64,000 bases of DNA from JALQTD01 sp965656785 (GTDB lineage: Bacteria; Bacteroidota; Bacteroidia; Flavobacteriales_D; Sanyastnellaceae). The notes under the pieces are model-generated. The model saw only the letters and a list, made by a program, of their open reading frames with translations. It was not told the DNA's origin and made no database searches. A program made the translations under genes and the position numbers. Positions 16,434 through 24,594 of this stretch are shown here, one piece after another (the first letter of the stretch is position 1; each line of letters starts with the position of its first letter). The stretch is taken from positions 60,340 through 124,339 of the forward strand of contig CBFHLY010000004.1 of assembly GCA_965656785.1 (NCBI GenBank), read 5' to 3'.

Positions 16434-18317
16434 TTAGGGTTGGGTGATTTGAATGCGGTGGCGTTCGCTGCCGGCCGCCAAGATGTACAGGCCCGAAGGC
16501 AGGGAAGGCAGGTCCCAGGTGGTCCAACCAAAGAGCGTCCGTTCGGCGACCATCCGCCCGCTCACGTCGAACAGCTGCGCATGGCATCCGTTCGGGAAGC
16601 CTTGGAGCTGGAGCTGGGAGGTGGCGGGGTTGGGCCAGACCCCTGCCCGTCCATCGGCTTCCGCGACGCCCACCCAAATCCCGTCTGCGGCGTCGGTGCA
16701 TCCGAACGCGTCCACCACCTCCACGTCCACGGAATACCCTTCGGGACTGACCAGTTCAAACTCACTGCCGCACAGCCCAGTCAGGTCCTCATCGAACGGC
16801 AAGAATGGCGCATTGCAAGTGTTCCCTTGGTCGTCGATCCACGTGATTTCAAATGGAGCGGTGCCTCCCGCGATGTCCACTTGAAAGCCGGTGCCATCGG
16901 ACACCACCGCCACTTCCAAAGCGCATGGCAAGCAAGCCGGCAAGGGCTCCGGCTCGAGCTCGATCACCGAGGCATCCACGCCGTCGAGCCCGTCGAAAAT
17001 GGACAACACCGCCGGATACCGCGTCGCTCGGAACGTCATGTTGGCCGCGGGCAGCAATTCGGTGCCTTGGGCCACCGGAACTCCACCTTGCAACGGCGTC
17101 ACGTACTGCCAAACCGTGTCTCCCGCCAAGGTGATCTCGGAAATCCGCCCCGCACGCCCCTCACAGACCAAAAACCGAGGCCCAGCAAGCGGCTGGAAAC
17201 TGGAAAGGCCTCCGCTCGAAAAGCTCAACGGGTCGTCTGCTTGCCATTCCCAATCCGGTGCTGCGGGTGCAAACACCCCGTCCTGAATGAGGTAAGTGTT
17301 TTCGTATTCGTCATACGGCGGCGCCACGACCGTCAAGGCCGAACGCACGCCTTCAACCCCAGGAACCCGGTTGTTGAAGATGGAGATTTTGCCGAGGAAG
17401 GGCGAGCCCATTTGGTACGGCTCATCCACCCAATTCGCATCGTGCTGGTAGTGCAGGTGGTGCTGCGTCGAGTCGGCCACGTCGTAAGCTTCGGGGTTGC
17501 CCCAACGCCACTTCAGGTCGCCGTTGCTGAATGGACTGTGGTCGATGACCCACACTTCATCGTATTCGGGCGCGCTCACTAAAATGTGGTCGTTGAGCGG
17601 ATTGTAATCGATGCTGTTCATGTGGACGAAATCCGCCGGCACGTTGCCCGGAGTCGGGTAGTTCAGGTCCACTTTGTGCAGGTTTTCAGCGACGACACCG
17701 AAATTCGCCGCTTCCGGATCCACGTCCTGAACGAGGTGTTCCCACAACCGCCATTCCCAAACGACCTGCGCGCTGCCCATCCCGTCCGGCGCCAATTCCA
17801 CGATTTTCTCACTCCACAACCCCATTCCCGTCAAGGTCTCCGGATCCGCACCGGCCGCGAGCGCAGCCGTCGAATCGATGGCTTCCCAGCTGATGGCGAG
17901 CACGTTCCCGTTGGGCATTGGCGCGATGTCGTGGTGGAAGCGCGCGCTGTCGTCGTTTTGGGTGTAGCTCCAGATCACTTCGTTGTCCCACGTCCGCCGT
18001 TCGATGGTGGCCCCGCCGCCCCCGGCCCAAATCGGATTCCCCGCAATCGACGCCGGCCGACGCGTCATCAGGAGGTCGCCATTGGGCATCAGGTACGCCG
18101 TGTTGCCCGGGCGGCTGTCTGCCTCGCCGGTCCATTGGTGCACCACTTCGCCACAGAAATCCAACAAGTAGGCATTCGGTTGGTTGTGCGGGTAGATGAG
18201 GGTGTAACCGTCGAAGACGTTGGTGGGGTCGAAAACGGTGGTGCCCACGGTGTTTTGGGCCAAAAGTGAAGTCGCCCATCCGCCGAGCAACATCACCAAG
18301 AATGCAGGGTTTCTCAT
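16434..18317 (-). CDS. arylsulfotransferase-like secreted protein with T9SS C-terminal domain (copy 1)
   Basis: A 627-aa exported protein: signal peptide (ending 'SLLAQ'), then a beta-propeller domain of the arylsulfotransferase (ASST) type. Recognisable blocks are 'FDGYTLIYP', 'AYLMPNGDLLMT', 'FHHDIAPMPNGNVLAISWE', 'HMNSIDYNPLNDHILVS', 'EVWVIDHS' and 'HYQHDANWVD', repeated His-Asp and P-N-G-D/N motifs that match the ASST family. About 150 residues follow with a SprB/PKD-like segment and a T9SS type A tail ('GVWPNPATSQLQLQGF'). Known ASSTs move sulfate between phenolic compounds; activity here is unproven. It is a paralogue of the gene just upstream (18314-19963), whose stop overlaps its start as ATGA. 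Confidence 0.88.
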   Translation of the reverse strand: MRNPAFLVMLLGGWATSLLAQNTVGTTVFDPTNVFDGYTLIYPHNQPNAYLLDFCGEVVHQWTGEADSRPGNTAYLMPNGDLLMTRRPASIAGNPIWAGGGGATIERRTWDNEVIWSYTQNDDSARFHHDIAPMPNGNVLAISWEAIDSTAALAAGADPETLTGMGLWSEKIVELAPDGMGSAQVVWEWRLWEHLVQDVDPEAANFGVVAENLHKVDLNYPTPGNVPADFVHMNSIDYNPLNDHILVSAPEYDEVWVIDHSPFSNGDLKWRWGNPEAYDVADSTQHHLHYQHDANWVDEPYQMGSPFLGKISIFNNRVPGVEGVRSALTVVAPPYDEYENTYLIQDGVFAPAAPDWEWQADDPLSFSSGGLSSFQPLAGPRFLVCEGRAGRISEITLAGDTVWQYVTPLQGGVPVAQGTELLPAANMTFRATRYPAVLSIFDGLDGVDASVIELEPEPLPACLPCALEVAVVSDGTGFQVDIAGGTAPFEITWIDDQGNTCNAPFLPFDEDLTGLCGSEFELVSPEGYSVDVEVVDAFGCTDAADGIWVGVAEADGRAGVWPNPATSQLQLQGFPNGCHAQLFDVSGRMVAERTLFGWTTWDLPSLPSGLYILAAGSERHRIQITQP

Positions 18318-19963
18318 GATTTAATCCATTTCGTCCGAGTGCAGTCCACGGGCGATGCCCCAAAGGTATGCACCACGTAGTGCCCCGAAGGCCACATCGA
18401 CGCATCCACCGGTTGCGCGCTGGTCCAGGGGCCTGCGTCCACGATGCGGCCCCACAGGTCGTATACGACGAATTTCCCCGTGCGCCCTGTTGGGGCCGGC
18501 AGGTGTACGGTGTTGGTTCCGGGATTGGGGTGCAGCGCCAATCGACCGGGGTCGAGTTCGGGGACCGCCGTGAAGGTGGAGCACGCGCTCAAATCCGGAT
18601 CCAGTTCAAGGGGGGCTCCCGGGGTGAGGTCGCGGCCCGCGAACCCGGTGAAGTCCGGCGCGTAGCGGCGAGCAAGGAAGACCTGGTTGTTGAACGGCGC
18701 CGTTCCTTGGACCAACGGCCCCACGCCCGTGACCGGATTCACGTACTCCCAGACCGTGGATCCGTCGGGCTCCACTTCGAACAGGCGCCCGCGCGCGCCT
18801 TCGCAAACGAGGGTGGTCCCGCCGGGCAGCCGTTGCGCACCGGAGACGTTGCCGGAATAGAAGTCAACCGTTCCCGTTTCGGGGTAAATCCAAGCGAGGT
18901 TTTCAGGACCGAACGGGGCGGTGGCGTCGAGGGCGTAGGTTCCGTTGGAAAGGAGGGGAGGAGCCCATTCTTCGACCGTGCTGTACGCCCCCTCGGGCCG
19001 CCCCGCGCCGTTGTTGAACACGAGCAGGTGATCGCCGACCCAGTGGACGTCGTGTTGACCGTAAAAGCGCCGGTCGGCTTCGGTGCCCCGGCCGTACGAT
19101 TGAGGGTTGCCGTAGCGGTAAAGGAGGTCACCAGCAGGGCCCGCCGCTTCTTCCGTGGTGAGGCCGTGGTCGATGATCCAGATTTCGTCGAATTTGCGGG
19201 AGGACAGCACGATTTGGTCCAAATCCGGGTGGTAGTCGATGGCGTTCACGTGCAACCAATCCGCAGCAGCCAGCTCGCCGCCCCCCGGCCCAGCTCCCCC
19301 CGCCAACGCCGTCGCATTGAAGTTCACGTCTATCCTTCCGGGATGCGCCGCGGGCTCGCCAAACCCCGGCAACGCCGAATCGAAGTCCTGCACCAAGTGA
19401 TCCCAAACCGACCACGCCCACACCACCTCGTCCTCCGCATTCCGTTCCTCCACCCGCGTCACCCACACTTCCGGCGAAGTCAGTTCCGGGTTGCGGCCGC
19501 GGGCAATGGCCTCTTCTCCGCTGTGCCGCTCCCAAGCAATGAACAGCACGTTGCCGTTCGGTAGCACGGTGAAGTCGTGGTGCGCATGGAGCGAATCCGT
19601 CGCCGCATTCCACGAGCGCACGAGGTTGCCCTCCCAGTCCCATTGCTCGAACCCACCCCCGATGCCGCCTCCCACGAAAACGTCGCTCGGGAGCTGCACC
19701 GACCGAATCAGGTCGCCATTCGGCAGCAAATACGCAGCAAGCCCCGGGCGGTAAGCGCTTTCCCACGACTGCACGACCTGCCCGCAATTGTCCAGCAGGA
19801 AGGTTTCGGTGCTACCGACCGGTGCCAGCAAGGTGTACCCGTCGAAGCTGTTGGCGGTGTTAAGGAGGGTCCCCAGGGTGTTTTGGGCGGAGGCGGCATG
19901 TGCGATGCCGATGGCCAAAAAGGCCGCGTTAATCCGCCGCCATGGCGCGTTCAATTTTCTCAT
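18314..19963 (-). CDS. arylsulfotransferase-like secreted protein with T9SS C-terminal domain (copy 2)
   Basis: A 549-aa exported paralogue of copy 1. After the signal peptide (ending 'AASAQ') come 'FDGYTLLAPVG', 'AYLLPNGDLIRS', 'AHHDFTVLPNGNVLFIAWE', 'LHVNAIDYHPDLDQIVLSS', 'EIWIIDHG', 'YGQHDVHWVG' and 'ARGRLFEVEPDGSTVWEYVN', in the same order as copy 1, and a T9SS tail with 'LALHPNPGTNTVHL'. It lacks the extra inter-domain segment of copy 1, so is about 80 residues shorter. The only in-frame ATG next to the signal peptide is at 19963, which makes the gene overlap the end of the adenosine deaminase gene by 35 bp, so the pair is read from one mRNA. Substrate unknown. Confidence 0.88.
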   Translation of the reverse strand: MRKLNAPWRRINAAFLAIGIAHAASAQNTLGTLLNTANSFDGYTLLAPVGSTETFLLDNCGQVVQSWESAYRPGLAAYLLPNGDLIRSVQLPSDVFVGGGIGGGFEQWDWEGNLVRSWNAATDSLHAHHDFTVLPNGNVLFIAWERHSGEEAIARGRNPELTSPEVWVTRVEERNAEDEVVWAWSVWDHLVQDFDSALPGFGEPAAHPGRIDVNFNATALAGGAGPGGGELAAADWLHVNAIDYHPDLDQIVLSSRKFDEIWIIDHGLTTEEAAGPAGDLLYRYGNPQSYGRGTEADRRFYGQHDVHWVGDHLLVFNNGAGRPEGAYSTVEEWAPPLLSNGTYALDATAPFGPENLAWIYPETGTVDFYSGNVSGAQRLPGGTTLVCEGARGRLFEVEPDGSTVWEYVNPVTGVGPLVQGTAPFNNQVFLARRYAPDFTGFAGRDLTPGAPLELDPDLSACSTFTAVPELDPGRLALHPNPGTNTVHLPAPTGRTGKFVVYDLWGRIVDAGPWTSAQPVDASMWPSGHYVVHTFGASPVDCTRTKWIKS

Positions 19964-20942
19964 GGTCGATGAAAGATGCTGCTCGCGCCCAGGCATTGAA
20001 CTGCTCCAAATCGGCGCGCGTGACTCCTAAGTGTTCCACCATCAAGGCGTATTCTCTGCTCAAGTTCGTGTCCATGATGCCGGGGTCGTCCGTGTTGACC
20101 GTCACCTTCACCCCAGCGTCCCGCAGTTTCAACAGCGGGTATTCGTCCAATGAAGGGACCGCTTGCGTCAGCCGGTTGGAAGTCGGGCACAGTTCCAAGG
20201 GAATGCCGCGATCGGCGAGGAGGCGAATGGCCTCGGGATCGTGGATGGCTTGAACGCCGTGGCCGATTCGGTCTGCGCCCATGCCCTCGATGGCGGTGAT
20301 GATGTTGCGTGAAATCCCAGGCACTGCGGGCTCGCCTGCGTGGATGGTGATGCCGAACCCCGATGCTTTCGCCCGCTGAAACAACGGAATGAACGGTTCG
20401 GGCTCGCAATCCACCTCGTTGTCCGCCAAATCCACGCCCACAAACCCATCCCGATGAGTCAGAGCAAAGTCCAGCCACCGCGCGTTCTCCTCGGCGGTGT
20501 GCGTGCGCTGCAAAATGCAGATGAGCCCTGTGGCCAGCGGATAGAGGGCTTCCGCTCGAGCGCATCCCCGGAGGATGGCCGCTTGGAGCCGATCGGCATT
20601 GAGGTGCGTGTGTTTGTCCAGCAGGAAACTCGGTGCATAACGGAGTTCCAAAACGTGCACCCCGTGGTGCACGTGCATGTCTTCGCAGACCTCGAAGGCC
20701 AGTTGCTCCAACATTTCTTCGGTGGCTAAAAGATCTCGAACGTCCAAGAACTTCCGGAGCACCGTAGGCAAGTCACTCATCGGCTCGCGAATGAGGAAAT
20801 GCCGCGCGAAGTCCGCATCGCTTTCCACCTTCAGCCCCGCTTGAAGTGCCCAGTGCTTTAAGGTGGATGGACGGAAGGCGAGTTCCAAATGGCAGTGGAG
20901 TTCCACTTTTTTCAGGTCGGCGTAGGCAGCGTGCTCGTTCAT
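19929..20942 (-). CDS. add: adenosine deaminase
   Basis: A 337-aa zinc hydrolase that deaminates adenosine to inosine. 'KVELHCHLE' gives the HxH zinc pair (about residues 16-18); 'GVDLADNE', 'GFGITIHAGE' (zinc His and catalytic Glu, about 200), 'RIGHGVQAI' (catalytic His), 'LELCPTSN' and 'VNTDDPGI' (zinc Asp, about 280-284) complete the active site. The usual H-L-D-G after HxH reads H-L-E-L, a known variation between adenosine deaminase-like enzymes, so adenine or a modified nucleoside as substrate cannot be excluded. It is the first gene of the minus-strand operon through 15378, with a box at 20950-20957. Confidence 0.92.
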   Translation of the reverse strand: MNEHAAYADLKKVELHCHLELAFRPSTLKHWALQAGLKVESDADFARHFLIREPMSDLPTVLRKFLDVRDLLATEEMLEQLAFEVCEDMHVHHGVHVLELRYAPSFLLDKHTHLNADRLQAAILRGCARAEALYPLATGLICILQRTHTAEENARWLDFALTHRDGFVGVDLADNEVDCEPEPFIPLFQRAKASGFGITIHAGEPAVPGISRNIITAIEGMGADRIGHGVQAIHDPEAIRLLADRGIPLELCPTSNRLTQAVPSLDEYPLLKLRDAGVKVTVNTDDPGIMDTNLSREYALMVEHLGVTRADLEQFNAWARAASFIDHEKIERAMAAD

Positions 20943-20949
20943 GGGAGGC

Positions 20950-20957
20950 GAAAGTTA
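20950..20957 (-). promoter_or_regulatory. -7 box TAACTTTC upstream of add
   Basis: One mismatch to TAnnTTTG, seven bases before the add ATG. Confidence 0.45.
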
Positions 20958-20989
20958 CGATGGGGCAGGGCGGCGGAGGCTTCTCCGCG

Positions 20990-20997
20990 TATTTTTG
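20990..20997 (+). promoter_or_regulatory. -7 box TATTTTTG, leaderless spacing
   Basis: Perfect TAnnTTTG four bases before the smpB ATG, C at -1. Confidence 0.65.
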
Positions 20998-21001
20998 CTC
21001 C

Positions 21002-21442
21002 ATGGCCGTTGAAATCAAGAACAAAAAAGCGTCTTTTGAGTTCTTCCTCACCGAGGAATTCACGGCGGGCCTGCAATTGGTCGGCTCGGAAATCAAGTCC
21101 ATCCGAGCGGGCAAGGCGAGCATCACGGAGGCGTACTGCCGGTTTCAGAACGGCGAGTTCTTCGTTTTCAACGCTTACATCCAAGAATACGCGAACGCCG
21201 GGTACGCGGGGCACGAATCGCGCCGCCCCCGCAAGCTGCTCTTGAATAAGGTTGAGCTGAAGAAGTTGGAAAAGCGCCTCAAAGACGTCGGGGTGACGGT
21301 GGTGCCCACGTTGCTCTTCATCGCGCCTTCAGGTTACGCGAAACTTCGCATCGCCATCGCAAAGGGCAAGAAGCTCCACGACAAGCGCGAGACCCTGAAG
21401 AAAAAGGACGTGGCGCGGGACCTCGATCGCCGCTTGGACTGA
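21002..21442 (+). CDS. smpB: SsrA-binding protein SmpB
   Basis: A 146-aa tmRNA-binding protein needed for trans-translation, which frees stalled ribosomes. Family motifs are 'NKKASFEFFLTEEFTAGLQL', 'GSEIKSIRAGKASI', 'NAYIQEY', 'RPRKLLLNKVELKKL' and the basic tail with 'LRIAIAKGKKLHDKRETLKK', which enters the ribosomal A site. Length is typical (about 150). An upstream in-frame extension is rejected: the ATG at 21002 is the conserved start and lies four bases after a promoter box. It is convergent with, and directly abuts, the next gene. The tmRNA gene (ssrA) itself was not seen in this window. Confidence 0.97.
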   Translation: MAVEIKNKKASFEFFLTEEFTAGLQLVGSEIKSIRAGKASITEAYCRFQNGEFFVFNAYIQEYANAGYAGHESRRPRKLLLNKVELKKLEKRLKDVGVTVVPTLLFIAPSGYAKLRIAIAKGKKLHDKRETLKKKDVARDLDRRLD

Positions 21443-22018
21443 TCAGGCCTCCAGCTTCGGCTGTGCCTTCACCCGGTACGTTTCGACGAATTCTTCCCAG
21501 TCCCAGAGGAAGTGCACCATCATTTCGCGCAGCTCTTTTTCCAATTGCGGGTGAGGCGTCGACATGGAAGAGAAGTAATCTTCTTGGTGGTTCATCAAAT
21601 GGTACTTGTAGAGCACCAATCTCGCCATGCCCCGGTCCAGCTTTTTCGAGGGTTGATTCACCTGCTTCATGAAGGAGCGGTAGGCGCTGATCTTTGTGGT
21701 GAAGTCGTGGTTCGAGATGCCGATGGCGCGAGCGAATTTGGCACAAATGCGTTGAACCAAACGCCGATCCACGCCCGCTTCGAAATGCTTCGGAATCGAT
21801 TGCAAATTGGCCACCACCACCGCCAACAAAAACCGCCCGTAATCCTCCGGGTCCAACTGAGGGGAATGCACGAAGTGGGGGCATTCATTCAGAAACTCCG
21901 CCACCAATGGCCATCCGGCTTCTACGCTATCGAACGTCGTTTCGACGAACAGCGCGGCGACCTGCTCCTCGGTGAGCTTTTGCTTCACCAGCTTTCCGAA
22001 AATTCCCCAATTATTCAT
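21443..22018 (-). CDS. conserved hypothetical protein, 191 aa
   Basis: A soluble, alpha-helical protein without signal peptide or membrane segment. The N-terminus 'NNWGIFGKLVKQKLTEEQV' and a middle 'SISNHDF'-like region with 'KISAYRSFMKQ' are notable; the C-terminal half is rich in Leu, His and Glu. I do not recognise the family; it resembles short conserved proteins seen only in Bacteroidota. Codon use matches the neighbours and the ATG start is clear. It stands alone: convergent with smpB, divergent from pyrD across 119 bases. Confidence 0.8.
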   Translation of the reverse strand: MNNWGIFGKLVKQKLTEEQVAALFVETTFDSVEAGWPLVAEFLNECPHFVHSPQLDPEDYGRFLLAVVVANLQSIPKHFEAGVDRRLVQRICAKFARAIGISNHDFTTKISAYRSFMKQVNQPSKKLDRGMARLVLYKYHLMNHQEDYFSSMSTPHPQLEKELREMMVHFLWDWEEFVETYRVKAQPKLEA

Positions 22019-22076
22019 CCTTGGGAACCAAATCTACGGGCTTCATTCAGGGGCTCGACGGGGATATAATTCCACA

Positions 22077-22097
22077 CTATTCACAGGGTTATTCACA
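22077..22097 (+). repeat. two direct TATTCACA repeats upstream of pyrD
   Basis: CTATTCACA (22077-22085) and TTATTCACA (22089-22097) are direct repeats spaced 12 bases start to start, about 28 bases above the pyrD -7 box. The second matches the DnaA-box consensus TTATNCACA. Could be an operator or DnaA-binding pair. Confidence 0.4.
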
Positions 22098-22124
22098 ATG
22101 GATGGGCTCGGCAAGGGGGCGGAT

Positions 22125-22132
22125 TATCTTTG
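22125..22132 (+). promoter_or_regulatory. -7 box TATCTTTG, leaderless spacing
   Basis: Perfect TAnnTTTG five bases before the pyrD ATG. Confidence 0.65.
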
Positions 22133-22137
22133 CGGCC

Positions 22138-23145
22138 ATGTACAAGTGGCTGAAACCGTTGATTTTCCGGGTCGATCCGGAGCGCGCGCATTACGGGACG
22201 ATGGGGTTGCTGCGTTTCGCGTGCGCCATTCCCGGGGGGGCGAGTGCGTTGCGGGCGTTCTTCCGCGCGCCGCAAAAGGAGGTGGAGGTGTGGGGGTTGC
22301 GCTTTCCGAATCCGGTGGGGTTGGCGGCTGGATTCGACAAGGATGCGCGGTGGTTGCACGAGTTGGGCGTGCTCGGGTTTGGCTTTGTCGAAATAGGTAC
22401 GTTAACGCCGGTAGGCCAAAGCGGTAATCAGCAACCGCGACTCTTCCGCCTGCCCGCGGATCGCGCCCTCCTCAACCGGATGGGCTTCAACAACGGTGGG
22501 GTCGAACCTGCCGTCGAACGCCTTAAACGCCGTCCGTCCGGCCTCCTCGTAGGGGGCAACATCGGCAAGAACAAGGTCACGCCCAACGAGGACGCCATCG
22601 CGGACTACGTGGCGTGCCTCGACGCCCTCCATCCATACGTCGACTACTTCACCGTCAACGTCAGTTCCCCCAACACGCCCGGTTTGCGCGCCTTGCAGGA
22701 CCGCGAGCCATTGGAGGCCTTGCTGCGCGCCGTGGTCCAACGCAACCGCACGTATCCTCACCCGCGTCCCGTGCTATTGAAGATCGCCCCCGACATGACC
22801 GACGGCCAACTCGATGACGTCATCGCCATCGTGCGGGAAGTGGGGGTGGACGGGGTCATCGCTGCGAACACCACGATTGAACGGCAAGGGCTCACCTCGG
22901 ACATTGAGCCGTTGGGGCCGGGGGGCATCAGCGGTGCGCCCGTTCGCGCCCGGTCGACCGAGGTCATTCGGTACCTGCACGAACGCTCAGGTGGTGCGTT
23001 TCCCATCATCGGAGTCGGGGGCATCGACGGGCCCGAGTCCGCTCAAGAGAAGCTGGATGCCGGCGCGACGCTCGTTCAGGTCTACAGCGGTTTGGTGTTT
23101 GAGGGACCGGGACTGGTGAAGCGCATTGTGCGCGGCTTGCGCTGA
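22138..23145 (+). CDS. pyrD: dihydroorotate dehydrogenase (quinone), class 2
   Basis: A 335-aa FMN enzyme that oxidises dihydroorotate to orotate in pyrimidine synthesis, passing electrons to quinone at the inner membrane. The N-terminal amphipathic segment 'LKPLIFRVDPERAHYGTMG' is the membrane/quinone part unique to class 2. 'NPVGLAAGFDKDA', 'GTLTPVGQSGNQQPRLFRLP', 'NRMGFNNGG', 'VNVSSPNTPGLR' (catalytic Ser), 'LLKIAPDM', 'ANTTIER' and 'IGVGGI' are all present. The upstream TTG reading is rejected; the ATG at 22138 follows a promoter box by five bases. Complete and monocistronic; convergent with the MBL gene two bases later. Confidence 0.97.
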   Translation: MYKWLKPLIFRVDPERAHYGTMGLLRFACAIPGGASALRAFFRAPQKEVEVWGLRFPNPVGLAAGFDKDARWLHELGVLGFGFVEIGTLTPVGQSGNQQPRLFRLPADRALLNRMGFNNGGVEPAVERLKRRPSGLLVGGNIGKNKVTPNEDAIADYVACLDALHPYVDYFTVNVSSPNTPGLRALQDREPLEALLRAVVQRNRTYPHPRPVLLKIAPDMTDGQLDDVIAIVREVGVDGVIAANTTIERQGLTSDIEPLGPGGISGAPVRARSTEVIRYLHERSGGAFPIIGVGGIDGPESAQEKLDAGATLVQVYSGLVFEGPGLVKRIVRGLR

Positions 23146-23147
23146 GT

Positions 23148-24023
23148 TCAGTTGGTGCCGAGGAGGGACTCCAGCGTAGGAGCGCGTTCGGAAACGCGCA
23201 CGCCTTTTTCCGTGAGCGACACCGTGCAGGCCGCGTGCTGGCCATCGTGTTCGAGGAACAGCACCCAATTTTCTTCCGCAGCGTTCCGCAGGAACAGGTC
23301 CTTCTCTTCCAGCGTGAGGAGCGGACGGGTGTCGTAGCCCATCACCCAAGCGAGCGGAACGTGGGCCGCACTGGGGAGGAGGTCGGCCATGAAGGCGATG
23401 CGGGTGGATCCGTGGGTGATTACGGGGATCATTTGGCTTTCCGTGTGCCCGTCAGCAAAAAAGAGGTCCAAACCCGGGAACGCCGCACCCAACGCTCCGC
23501 GCGACCACCGCCCATCGCGCGGAACAAATCGCAACTGGCCGCTCGCCTCCAAGGGCAAGATGTTTTCGCTGAGGAACGATGCCTTCTCCCGCGCATTCGG
23601 GTTCACCGCCCAATTCCAATGCCGTTCGCAGCTCCAAAACGTCGCATGGGGAAACGCCGGAACGAGTTCGCCGTCCTTTACCCGCTTGACGGCCCCGCCC
23701 ACGTGGTCGAAATGCAAATGCGTCAACAAAACGTCCGTGATGTCGTCGCGGTGAAATCCCCGTCGGGCGAGTTCGCCATCCAAGGTTTGGTCCCCGTGCA
23801 GGTGGTAGTGGCTGAAGAACTTCTCGGACTGCTTGTCCCCGATGCCGGTGTCGATGAGCAGCAGCCGGTCGCCTTCTTCCACGAGCAGCAACCGCATGGA
23901 CCAAGTGCAGAGGTTGAGGTCGTCGGGTGGGACGTGCTGGGACCAGAGTTGCTTGGGGACCACGCCAAACATGGCGCCGCCATCGAGTTTGAAGTACCCG
24001 GTTTGGATGGTGTAAAGCTGCAT
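23148..24023 (-). CDS. MBL-fold metallohydrolase
   Basis: A 291-aa metallo-beta-lactamase-fold hydrolase. The metal motif 'LLTHLHFDHVGG' (about residues 90-101) has the full HxHxDH; 'HTESQMIPVI' (His), 'FMADLLPS' (Asp) and 'VMGYDTRP' follow, the layout of the quorum-quenching/lactonase-like and glyoxalase II-like MBL proteins. No signal peptide. Function cannot be narrowed beyond a cytosolic hydrolase; homologues are common in Bacteroidota. The ATG at 24023 sits four bases after a box; the longer in-frame reading upstream would run through the neighbouring gene's stop and promoter and is rejected. Confidence 0.88.
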   Translation of the reverse strand: MQLYTIQTGYFKLDGGAMFGVVPKQLWSQHVPPDDLNLCTWSMRLLLVEEGDRLLLIDTGIGDKQSEKFFSHYHLHGDQTLDGELARRGFHRDDITDVLLTHLHFDHVGGAVKRVKDGELVPAFPHATFWSCERHWNWAVNPNAREKASFLSENILPLEASGQLRFVPRDGRWSRGALGAAFPGLDLFFADGHTESQMIPVITHGSTRIAFMADLLPSAAHVPLAWVMGYDTRPLLTLEEKDLFLRNAAEENWVLFLEHDGQHAACTVSLTEKGVRVSERAPTLESLLGTN

Positions 24024-24027
24024 GGCG

Positions 24028-24035
24028 CGAAGGTA
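24028..24035 (-). promoter_or_regulatory. -7 box TACCTTCG, leaderless spacing
   Basis: Ends four bases before the ATG at 24023, C at -1; also just two bases past the stop of the upstream gene. Confidence 0.55.
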
Positions 24036-24037
24036 CG

Positions 24038-24529
24038 TCAGGCTTCGGGTCGGCGCAGCCGCGCGGCCGCCCCGAGGGTGCCAAGAGCCGCCCCCAACAG
24101 CGCTCCTTGGATGCTCCCTCCGACCCAAGCAAACCGAAGCAACGCGGTCCCTTCAAGGCCCGCCGACGGCGGAAACGTCGCCGTGAAAAAGTCCGCACTC
24201 CAGGCGGCGAATCCGCAGCCCATCCCGCCCCCGACCAACGCGCCCGCCGCCCACCAGCCCACGATGCCCGGCAACGCCCGACGACCAGGCCGGTCGCCCC
24301 CGCCCCGCATCCAACTCCACCCTAAAACCAACGCCACCAACACCGCATAAAACGATCCCTCGAAAACGCCTTGCAACATCGCGGCCGCTGCAACGCCCGG
24401 AAAATCCCAGTGAAGCACGCGTTGGAAATAGGCGGGGCAGATTTGGCCATTCAAGGCGTTCAACAGCGCGCCACTCGCTGCACCCACGGCCCAACACGCC
24501 GCCACCAAACGCATCCACGTCCGTTGCAT
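24038..24529 (-). CDS. small membrane protein of unknown function, 163 aa
   Basis: A protein with about four hydrophobic helices (near residues 6-24, 45-68, 85-105 and 130-150), rich in Gly and Ala, with a short basic C-terminus. No motif is recognised. The ATG at 24529 is chosen because a TATCTTGG box ends four bases before it; the GTG five codons earlier lies inside that box. It sits between the MBL hydrolase and purB, divergent from purB. Codon use and the membrane pattern support it as real, but the family is unknown. Confidence 0.7.
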   Translation of the reverse strand: MQRTWMRLVAACWAVGAASGALLNALNGQICPAYFQRVLHWDFPGVAAAAMLQGVFEGSFYAVLVALVLGWSWMRGGGDRPGRRALPGIVGWWAAGALVGGGMGCGFAAWSADFFTATFPPSAGLEGTALLRFAWVGGSIQGALLGAALGTLGAAARLRRPEA

Positions 24530-24533
24530 GCCC

Positions 24534-24541
24534 CCAAGATA
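24534..24541 (-). promoter_or_regulatory. -7 box TATCTTGG, leaderless spacing
   Basis: One mismatch to TAnnTTTG, four bases before the ATG at 24529, C at -1. Confidence 0.45.
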
Positions 24542-24568
24542 CACCCGGCGCAGGTCGGTCGCATGAAC

Positions 24569-24576
24569 TACTTTTG
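24569..24576 (+). promoter_or_regulatory. purB -7 box TACTTTTG
   Basis: Perfect TAnnTTTG 18 bases before the purB ATG. Confidence 0.6.
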
Positions 24577-24594
24577 CGCCACAAACTCGCCCGC

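Noticed and set aside
22077..22097. oriC
   Set aside because: Only two DnaA-like 9-mers, no AT-rich unwinding region and no dnaA or other origin-linked genes nearby.
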